DNA from: an uncultured Parasphingopyxis sp.
GTDB taxonomy: Bacteria; Pseudomonadota; Alphaproteobacteria; Sphingomonadales; Sphingomonadaceae
Assembly (NCBI GenBank): GCA_905479515.1
Contig: CAJQMX010000331.1
Location: 1 to 10,080, forward strand
Direction: 5' to 3'
DNA length: 10,080 bases
Below the pieces are notes generated by a model that made no database searches, was not told the DNA's origin, and saw nothing but the letters and a program-made list of their open reading frames with translations. This document shows positions 4,161-10,080 of this stretch, one piece after another (the first letter of the stretch is position 1; every line of letters starts with the position of its first letter). The position numbers were made by a program, and so were the translations under genes.

Positions 4161-6491
4161 CTAACTCGCCATTTGGATGGCGTTCCAGACCTTCTGCGGA
4201 GTCGCCGGCATATCGATATGCCGGACCCCAATATCTTGGAGGGCATCAATGATCCCGTTAATCACGGCAGGCGGCGCGGCTATGCAGCCCGCCTCCCCAC
4301 AACCTTTTACGCCCATGGGGTTCATGGTGCAGGGTACTTCGATTGTTTCATACAGGAGATCGACAGGAACATGATCTGCGCGCGGCATGCCATAGTCCAT
4401 GAAGGAACCGGTCAGGAGCTGCCCATCGTCACTGTAGACGGTATGTTCCGTGAGCGCCTGGCCAATACCCTGACCCACGCCGCCGATCACCTGGTTGCGG
4501 ACCAGCGCCGGATTCACAATGGTCCCGAAGTCATCAACGATGACATAGCGGACGACATCGGTTGCTCCTGTAAGCTCGTCAATTTCGACTTCGGCAATAT
4601 GGCAGCCATTGGGGTAGGTAAAGGCCTCAACTGTAAAGCTCGCTTCGGAATTTAGTCCCTCGGCAAGGTTCTCCGGCAATTGTCCAAGACCGCGGGCGCG
4701 ATGCGCAAGCTCAAGGATGCCGATTTTGCGGTCCGTTCCGGCAACGGCAAACTCTCCCTCCTCAGCAGAAAATTCAATGTCCACCGCTGCCGTCTCCAGA
4801 AAATGACCCGCAAGCTCTTTGCCCTTATTGATCACTTCGTCGCTCGCGGCATGAATGGCGGGGCCTTGCGTTGTCAGGGAGCGAGATCCTCCTGTACCAC
4901 CACCGGTCTTGATCTTGTCCGTATCCCCCTGGATCACGTCTATATTCTCGAATGGGACGCCAAGTCGCTCGGCCACGATCTGGGCATAGGCCGTCGAATG
5001 GCCTTGACCGGAAGATTGTGTGCCGACGGCGAGGGTGACACGATTTTCATCCTCGAAACGGATGGTCGCATTCTCGGTCGGGTTGCCGGCGGTCGCTTCG
5101 ATAAAATAGCACATGCCGATCCCGCGGCGTTTGCCATTTTCCGCCGACTTTGCTTTACGGGCCGAAAAGTCTGACCAGCCAGAGGTTTCAAGTGCGCGAT
5201 CCATAATCCGCTCAAACTCACCGCTGTCATAGACGCAGCCGGTCGCTGTCTTGTAGGGAATGGCGGCCACTGGAATAAAGTTCTTCCGGCGAATTTCATC
5301 TTGTCCGATGCCAAACTCCCGTGCGGCCTTGTCCATCAGCCGTTCGATAATATAGATCGCCTCCGGTCGTCCGGCGCCGCGATAGGCATCGACCGGCACA
5401 GTATTAGTGAAAACGCCTGTGCAATGGTAATAGAAATCGGGAATGTCATAGACGCCCGGCATCACCTTTACGGCGGCCATCGTCGGAATCAGCGGCCCAA
5501 ATGTTGAGAAGTAGGCACCCAGGTTGGCGTTCGTTTCCACCATCATGCCGGTAATCTTCTGGTCTGCATCAAAGGCAAGCTTGGCGTGTGTGACATGGTC
5601 GCGCCCTTGAGTGTCAGAGAGGAATGCATCGCTTCTCTCGCCCATCCATTTAATCGGTCGGCCAAGCTTGCGGGATGCCCAGACCGTTGCCGCACATTCG
5701 GAATAAAAGAAGAGCTTCATCCCAAACGCGCCGCCGACATCCGGGGTGATAACCCGGACTTTTTCCTCGGGAACGTGCAATATGGAATTGGCGAGCAAGG
5801 ACCGAAGGACCCAGCCGCCCTGTGTTCCCATGCGGACTGTCATTTTCTCTTCAGTTGTGTCCCAATCAGCGATCAGGCCGCGCGGCTCCATCGAGTTTAC
5901 GACAACCCGGTTGTTAATCAGGTCAATCTCGGTGACATGGGCCGCATTGGCCATCACATCGTTGATATTCTTTTCGTCACCCTGCGCCCAGTCGAACGCC
6001 ACGTTATTTGCGACGCTATCATGAACGAGCGGCTGTCCGTCTTCATTTGCGGTTTTCGTATCGACAACAACATCCAATTCGTCGAAATCGAACATGATCA
6101 GCTCAGCGGCATCTTTCGCCTGAGCAAGGCTCTCTGCAACGATATATGCAATATTGTCGCCAGCGTAGCGGACTTTGTCGGTAGCGAGAACGGCATGAAC
6201 GGGATCGGAGCGATCACTGCCATCGCGGTTTTTTAGCGGAATCATGCAGGGGAGCTGGTTGGCCTTGTCTGCCTCAAGTTCCGTGCCAAGGATGATATCG
6301 ACTACGCCGGGCGCCGCGCGGGCATCATCAACATCAATCGACAGTATCTTCGCATGAGCGACAGGGGATCGCAGCATATATCCATATAGCTGCCCATCCA
6401 GTGTGATATCATCCGTGTACTCGCCCGATCCGGTGATGAGGCGAAAATCTTCCTTGCGTTCAACCGACTGATTTACACCGAATTTGACCAT
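4161..6491 (-). CDS. Molybdenum hydroxylase large subunit (CoxL form II / xanthine dehydrogenase family)
   Basis: A 776-aa molybdopterin-binding catalytic subunit, full length. Aldehyde oxidase/xanthine dehydrogenase-like domains cover the whole protein. Cofactor-binding stretches are VGGAFGMK (252-259), the Q-loop GTQSSGQGH (490-498) and GTGGSRS (532-538). The catalytic glutamate is E733 in GVKGCGEAG. The active-site loop reads AYRGAGR (369-375); true aerobic CO dehydrogenases (form I) have AYRCSFR, so this is a form II enzyme that hydroxylates or oxidises another substrate, probably an aromatic, heterocyclic or acyl-CoA compound. The start is ATG 6491 with GAGGAA (6505-6500) eight bases upstream. 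The FAD and 2Fe-2S subunits that such enzymes need are absent on both sides within the window. Neighbouring CoA-transferase genes suggest a CoA-thioester substrate, as in 2-furoyl-CoA dehydrogenase; this is inference. Confidence 0.92.
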   Translation of the reverse strand: MVKFGVNQSVERKEDFRLITGSGEYTDDITLDGQLYGYMLRSPVAHAKILSIDVDDARAAPGVVDIILGTELEADKANQLPCMIPLKNRDGSDRSDPVHAVLATDKVRYAGDNIAYIVAESLAQAKDAAELIMFDFDELDVVVDTKTANEDGQPLVHDSVANNVAFDWAQGDEKNINDVMANAAHVTEIDLINNRVVVNSMEPRGLIADWDTTEEKMTVRMGTQGGWVLRSLLANSILHVPEEKVRVITPDVGGAFGMKLFFYSECAATVWASRKLGRPIKWMGERSDAFLSDTQGRDHVTHAKLAFDADQKITGMMVETNANLGAYFSTFGPLIPTMAAVKVMPGVYDIPDFYYHCTGVFTNTVPVDAYRGAGRPEAIYIIERLMDKAAREFGIGQDEIRRKNFIPVAAIPYKTATGCVYDSGEFERIMDRALETSGWSDFSARKAKSAENGKRRGIGMCYFIEATAGNPTENATIRFEDENRVTLAVGTQSSGQGHSTAYAQIVAERLGVPFENIDVIQGDTDKIKTGGGTGGSRSLTTQGPAIHAASDEVINKGKELAGHFLETAAVDIEFSAEEGEFAVAGTDRKIGILELAHRARGLGQLPENLAEGLNSEASFTVEAFTYPNGCHIAEVEIDELTGATDVVRYVIVDDFGTIVNPALVRNQVIGGVGQGIGQALTEHTVYSDDGQLLTGSFMDYGMPRADHVPVDLLYETIEVPCTMNPMGVKGCGEAGCIAAPPAVINGIIDALQDIGVRHIDMPATPQKVWNAIQMAS

Positions 6492-6611
6492 TGTGTTCGT
6501 TCCTCTTTTTTATTGAGGCGGCTGGGTTGGCCGCAGTTTCTATATCCATACTATCAGAAGTGCGATGGGGGACTTCAAGTCCTGTTTTCGGTTTCCGGGC
6601 GGATCAGGCGA
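6492..6611 (-). other. 120-base gap inside the catabolic operon
   Basis: The longest gap in the minus-strand operon. It holds the GAGGAA ribosome binding site of the molybdenum hydroxylase gene, a small GGACT/AGTCC hairpin and a GCGGC/GCCGC hairpin with a 7-base loop. Neither hairpin is followed by T residues on the minus strand, so neither looks like a terminator. An internal promoter is possible, but no clear -35/-10 pair was found. Confidence 0.5.
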
Positions 6612-7808
6612 CTATTTTGGCTGCTCCCACATCACGCCATCGCGGATGAAGCTTTCAACTTCGCTTTCTTCAAAACCATGTTCCTTGAGAATTTGGCGTC
6701 CTTGTGCCCCGAACGCCGGGGGGGCGGTTTTCGCGGATCCCGGCGTGCGGCTCAACTTCACGGCAACACCTGTGCCGGAATATCCGTCCATCTCGACAAC
6801 CATGTCGCGGTGCCGGGTATGCGGATGGTTGAGCGCTTCCGGCGCTGACATTGCGGCACCTGCAGGCACACCGGCCGCCAGAAGCTTTGTTGCAACCTCA
6901 ACCCCGTCTGTATCAGCAAAGAGTTTGACAAGCGCGTCGTTCAGGGCTGAGCGATTGGCGACCCTGAGCGAGTTGTCCGCGAAACGAGGGTCGTTGGAAA
7001 GCTCCGGCTCACCGAGTGCAGCACAGAGTTTCGTAAACTGGCCATGGTTGCCCACACCAAGAAATACCGGTGTCGTCCGCGTTGGATAGAGATCATAAGG
7101 CGCGATATTTGGGTGGGAATTTCCGGTCAGCTTCGGGGCATTGCCGGACATCAGGTAATTGGGTGCATGAGGATGCTGAAGCTGTATGCCCGTGTCGTAG
7201 AGAGAGGCCTCGACCGATTGTCCCTTACCAGAAACATGCCGCTCATTCACGGCCATAAGAATACCGATGGCGGCATTCATGCCGGTTCCGAGATCGACCA
7301 GCGGTATTCCGATACGGACCTGGCCTGATTCCGGTGATCCGTTCACACTGATAAGACCGGCCCAAGCCTGGATAACGGCGTCATATCCGGGATATCCGCC
7401 AAAAGGTCCATCCGCCCCAAAACCGGTGACACGGCAATGGATCAGCCGCGGAAACTTTTTTGAAAGAACCTCTTCATAACCAAGCCCCCATTTCTCAAGG
7501 CTACCAGTCTTGAAATTTTCAATCAGGACATCCGCATCCTCCAGCAGCTTGAGAAGAATTTTCTTCCCTTCTTCCGACCGGATATCCAGTGCAATCGAGC
7601 GCTTGTTCCGGTTCGTTCCAGAGAAATAGGCGGCGAGGCCTTCCTCGTTATAGGGTGGGCCCCAGCCTCTTGTCTCGTCACCTTGTGGCGGTTCGATCTT
7701 GATAACGTCCGCCCCGTGGTCTCCCAGCATCTGAGTGCAAAAGGGGCCGCCCAGAACACGGGATAAATCAATTACTTTCAAGCCCGTAAGGGCACCTTTG
7801 CTTGACAT
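6612..7808 (-). CDS. CaiB/BaiF-type class III CoA-transferase
   Basis: A 398-aa protein, the usual length for the family (formyl-CoA transferase, CaiB, BaiF). These enzymes move CoA between acyl groups through an enzyme-bound anhydride on an aspartate. The N-terminal signature LSRVLGGPFCTQMLGDHGAD (15-34) is followed by VIKIEPP (35-41) and NRNKRSIALD (66-75). The nucleophile is expected at D172 in IPLVDLGTGMNAA, in the right place relative to formyl-CoA transferase D169. The start is ATG 7808 with AAGGA five bases upstream. It lies 37 bases after the class I subunit B gene and 120 bases before the molybdenum hydroxylase, on the same strand. The likely role is activation of the imported substrate as a CoA thioester. 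Substrate and CoA donor cannot be read from the sequence. Confidence 0.92.
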   Translation of the reverse strand: MSSKGALTGLKVIDLSRVLGGPFCTQMLGDHGADVIKIEPPQGDETRGWGPPYNEEGLAAYFSGTNRNKRSIALDIRSEEGKKILLKLLEDADVLIENFKTGSLEKWGLGYEEVLSKKFPRLIHCRVTGFGADGPFGGYPGYDAVIQAWAGLISVNGSPESGQVRIGIPLVDLGTGMNAAIGILMAVNERHVSGKGQSVEASLYDTGIQLQHPHAPNYLMSGNAPKLTGNSHPNIAPYDLYPTRTTPVFLGVGNHGQFTKLCAALGEPELSNDPRFADNSLRVANRSALNDALVKLFADTDGVEVATKLLAAGVPAGAAMSAPEALNHPHTRHRDMVVEMDGYSGTGVAVKLSRTPGSAKTAPPAFGAQGRQILKEHGFEESEVESFIRDGVMWEQPK

Positions 7809-7845
7809 GTTGGTCCTTAATTCTTTCTTGTTACGCTTTTGGATA

Positions 7846-8598
7846 TTATTTTACTGGCTCGGCTTCGGAAGTCACTGGAAATATGGAAGCAGCAAAATTT
7901 GGATAAACCTCGGATACTTTCCGACTGACCTCCATTTCCAGTAGCTTCAACAGCTCTGGATCCGGCGGCGGCGTTACGGGAGTGCTCTCCTCATAATCGA
8001 ACGCGAATCCAGTGTTATCAAGGATGTCTTCCAACGAACTGCTGGGGTGGATTGATTGCAGCGAAAACTGCCGTTTTTCACGGTTGAACCGGAAAAAGGC
8101 CTTGCTGGTGATCAGGCCATAGGGACCACCCTTGCGGTATATTTTTTCATCCGATATGCCGGGCGCGCTGATAAAGTCCACCTTCTCGACCAAGGTGCGC
8201 CGGGTATGTTCCTCACGAAAGAGAATAACCTTCGGAATCAGGAAATAAAGATAGGCGGAACCAAATGTTCCGGGCCATCTCGGCGCTGACGTCGGATAGG
8301 GCCCGCGGCCCATCAGGTTGATGTTTGCTTCGCCATCTATTTGTCCGCCACCGAGGAAAAAGGCATCAATCCGCCCTTGCGCGGCACAATCAAAAAGTTC
8401 GCCACCTCCGCCCGTGAAAAAATTATTTGCGACAGATCCCAGAATATTGACATGACGCGGTGACCCCCAGGCAGCTTTAGCGAGCAGCGCGGCCGCACCA
8501 GGAATTGGAGAGGCAGCGCCAACCGCAACATGATTACAATCGCGCAGGAGGTCGGCAATCAGGCAGATCAGCGCCTTTTTTTCATCCGCGGCTGTCAT
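7846..8598 (-). CDS. Class I CoA-transferase-like subunit B (GctB/IpdB-like)
   Basis: A 250-aa beta subunit. The family core is visible in VAVGAASPIPGAAALLAKA (24-42), FFLGGGQIDGEANINLMG (80-97) and RWPGTFGS (107-114), which correspond to the glutaconate CoA-transferase B pattern ending in a PGSGGA-like loop. In true transferases a glutamate within an ESG-type stretch forms the acyl-enzyme; at that place here I read ILGSVANNF (52-60) with no glutamate. The same loss is known in the IpdAB hydrolases of steroid degradation, so this pair may be a hydrolase or lyase. The start ATG overlaps the subunit A stop as ATGA, the normal coupling for two subunits of one heteromer. The C-terminal 40 residues are a proline-rich linker and a helix. 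The alignment is from memory and should be checked. Confidence 0.85.
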   Translation of the reverse strand: MTAADEKKALICLIADLLRDCNHVAVGAASPIPGAAALLAKAAWGSPRHVNILGSVANNFFTGGGGELFDCAAQGRIDAFFLGGGQIDGEANINLMGRGPYPTSAPRWPGTFGSAYLYFLIPKVILFREEHTRRTLVEKVDFISAPGISDEKIYRKGGPYGLITSKAFFRFNREKRQFSLQSIHPSSSLEDILDNTGFAFDYEESTPVTPPPDPELLKLLEMEVSRKVSEVYPNFAASIFPVTSEAEPVK

Positions 8599-9425
8599 GC
8601 CATCACACTTTCACCAAAGATATAACGCTCCAGATACTCGTTAAATCCGGCATCGCTTGCGGCCATTTTCATATATTCGCGCATATGCGCATCGTCTACC
8701 TTCGCGCCGTTCCAGAAAGGCAGTGGCCAGCTTCCATTTGGCGCATGGCATATTTTCCCGACATAGAGCGCCGGCAGGACACCAGCGGCCATTTCTTCTG
8801 TCTCGAATAGGCTTGTCTCGCGTATTTCATCTACCGTAACGAAGGCGGATTTCGAAGCATGGGACATGTTCACAAGTTCACGTTTCCGGCCAAGCCAGAC
8901 ATTTCCGTCCCGATCGGCAAGGGGCGCATGAAAGAGGGCAATGTCGGGCTGAATGGCAGGTATAGCGACGATCGGATCTTCGTTCTCGGAGAATGGGTTC
9001 TGGATGACCTTCCAGGCCGGATGGTATTCAAGTACATCGCTTCCCAACATTCCACGGAGTGGCATGAAGGGAATACCTTTTTGCGACGCCTGCAGCCCTG
9101 CATGGATTGCGGGGCATGTCGCATCAACCAGGCGGATCGATCCTTCCTGCACGGCTTTTGTAAAGCGTGGGGCAGGGCCGTATTCTCCCAAGGTTAGCGC
9201 GGAGCTTTCCAGAGTTGCAACACATCCGGCACCGATCAGCAATTCCGCCTGCAATCCGCTGGTTGGAACACCGACCAGATGCAGATTCTTTGCCTTGCGG
9301 CGGATCAGCGCCCTTGTCGCCACCATAGTGACGCCTGCATAATCCGCAGGGATCGCAAGCTTGGCGCCATCGGGGATGGCGTTTGCAAAATCATCAATTG
9401 AAAGATCGTTATATTCGGCGGGCAT
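8595..9425 (-). CDS. Class I CoA-transferase-like subunit A (GctA/IpdA-like)
   Basis: A 276-aa alpha subunit. The start chosen is ATG 9425, with AAGGA eight bases upstream; a longer frame from 9485 would overlap the transporter gene and adds 20 residues unlike the family. Family features are LVGVPTSGLQAELLIGAGCVATLESSA-like nucleotide-fold sequence (50-76), the GIPFMPLRGMLGSD stretch (117-130) and ADRDGNVWLGR (170-180). The position before the GIPF stretch, usually E-E-(Y/W)-S/T in the family, reads LVDATCPAI (99-107), so an acidic residue considered important in related enzymes is displaced or missing. The subunit pairs with the B subunit encoded immediately downstream (ATGA overlap). The transporter gene ends 31 bases upstream. 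The reaction is CoA transfer or CoA-thioester hydrolysis on an unknown acid. Confidence 0.87.
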   Translation of the reverse strand: MPAEYNDLSIDDFANAIPDGAKLAIPADYAGVTMVATRALIRRKAKNLHLVGVPTSGLQAELLIGAGCVATLESSALTLGEYGPAPRFTKAVQEGSIRLVDATCPAIHAGLQASQKGIPFMPLRGMLGSDVLEYHPAWKVIQNPFSENEDPIVAIPAIQPDIALFHAPLADRDGNVWLGRKRELVNMSHASKSAFVTVDEIRETSLFETEEMAAGVLPALYVGKICHAPNGSWPLPFWNGAKVDDAHMREYMKMAASDAGFNEYLERYIFGESVMA

Positions 9426-9456
9426 GTTCTTGTTCCTTATCTTCCATCCGGCCCCA

Positions 9457-10080
9457 TTATGTTTGCGATCGTATCCCTCGTACAAGGAAAAATGGGGAAG
9501 CCCCTATAAGAAGGCAAACTATTGAATAGGAAAAAACCACATCATAGCTGCCGGTAATGTCATATAGCAGGCCGGAGAAGAAGGACCCGCTCGCCATACC
9601 GAGGCCGCCGCCGACCGAGATACAGCCGTAAATGGCACCGAAACTGCGGCCGCGAAAGAGGCGGGAGGCGATTGAACCAATCATCGGACCGCGAGACCCC
9701 ATGGAAAGCCCGAAACAGAGGATAAATCCATATAAGGGAAGGAGACGGTCGGAGCTTTCCAATAGCCAGATGAAAATAACGGCAAGAATAGTGATGACAT
9801 AACTGAACATGGCCGTCTTGAAAAGGCCGATTTTGAGTGCCAGATAACCGGCCCCTAGCATTCCGACGGGTATTAGCAGGCCAGTCAATCCGAAATTTAC
9901 CGACGCCTCAATCGGGCTAAACCCAACTTCGATCAGATAAGTGACAGCCTGGATTACAATAGAAAACATCCCGTTTCCTGTGAAAAAGAAGACTGCTCCC
10001 AATCCCCAAAAAGAGCCCGTGCGCAAAGCTTTGGGTATGGTCCACTCCACCTCGGGTACCTCTAATTCCTTGTCGGTCAG
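9457..10080 (-). CDS. MFS transporter, C-terminal half (5' end outside window)
   Basis: A partial gene: 207 residues are visible to the TAA at 9459-9457, and the frame stays open to the edge of the window. A GTG at 10050 is not the start, since the frame continues upstream with the acidic cytoplasmic linker expected between the two halves of an MFS protein. Six hydrophobic segments can be picked out, including FWGLGAVFFFTGNGMFSIVI, GLTGLLIPVGMLGAGYLAL, SYVITILAVIFIWLL, LYGFILCFGLSMG and GCISVGGGLGMASGSFFSG, with short charged loops such as SRLFRGRSF. This matches helices 7-12 of a 12-helix transporter of the inner membrane, similar in style to monocarboxylate or oxalate/formate-type carriers. 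It is the first gene seen in the catabolic operon and would import the substrate. Specificity is not readable. Confidence 0.88.
   Translation of the reverse strand: MTDKELEVPEVEWTIPKALRTGSFWGLGAVFFFTGNGMFSIVIQAVTYLIEVGFSPIEASVNFGLTGLLIPVGMLGAGYLALKIGLFKTAMFSYVITILAVIFIWLLESSDRLLPLYGFILCFGLSMGSRGPMIGSIASRLFRGRSFGAIYGCISVGGGLGMASGSFFSGLLYDITGSYDVVFSYSIVCLLIGASPFFLVRGIRSQT

Noticed and set aside
5586..6236. Plus-strand frame of 216 aa opposite the molybdenum hydroxylase gene
   Set aside because: Antisense to a full-length gene with intact motifs; composition is cysteine- and arginine-rich in the way typical of shadow frames.
6550..6600. Internal promoter before the molybdenum hydroxylase gene (TTGAAG with a TAGTAT or TATAGA)
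   Set aside because: Spacing and match to a -35/-10 pair are poor; not better than chance in 120 bases.
9426..9485. Longer start for CoA-transferase subunit A at 9485
   Set aside because: It overlaps the transporter gene by 29 bases and adds a tail without family character, while ATG 9425 has a well-placed AAGGA.

Overview
The window looks like DNA from an alphaproteobacterium of intermediate GC content (by eye a little over 50%). That reading rests on the ArdC/MobC/MOBP-type mobilisation genes with small hypothetical genes typical of alphaproteobacterial plasmids and integrative elements, and on the acyl-CoA catabolic genes. No genus can be named from the sequence. No rRNA, tRNA, CRISPR array, transposase or integrase was seen.

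Layout. (1) Positions 1-1802 are a mobile-element module. It holds the 3' part of an ArdC-like antirestriction gene, an 86-aa gene directly downstream whose protein ends in QLSLF, a hairpin terminator, a 59-aa gene on the minus strand whose ribosome binding site can be locked in a hairpin, a 545-base stretch with no convincing gene, and a 77-aa conserved-type plasmid gene. (2) Positions 1814-3685, minus strand, are a mobilisation operon: a 56-aa acidic gene, mobC and a MOBP-type relaxase, all overlapping one another. The leader holds a dense set of inverted repeats, a plausible relaxosome or regulatory site. (3) Positions 3682-10080, also minus strand, are a catabolic operon read toward the mobilisation genes: MFS transporter (3' part), two-subunit class I CoA-transferase-like pair, CaiB-type class III CoA-transferase, a molybdenum hydroxylase large subunit (CoxL form II type), and a YaiI/DUF188 gene.

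How the genes may work together. The MFS protein would import an organic substrate, probably an acid. The CaiB-type enzyme would attach CoA. The molybdenum hydroxylase would hydroxylate or oxidise it, with FAD and iron-sulfur partners that are not in this window. The two-subunit pair would carry out a CoA transfer or, judging by its altered active-site stretches, possibly a hydrolytic ring opening. The substrate is unknown. The catabolic genes run without a visible terminator through yaiI (ATGA overlap) into the mobilisation genes, so the two modules may be co-transcribed. The catabolic genes may be cargo of the element, or the element may have settled immediately behind them.

The points most worth a second look are the switch-like leader of the 59-aa gene (1021-1076), the C-terminal clamp-type motif behind ardC, the nested repeats at 3546-3650 and the seamless junction at 3682-3685.
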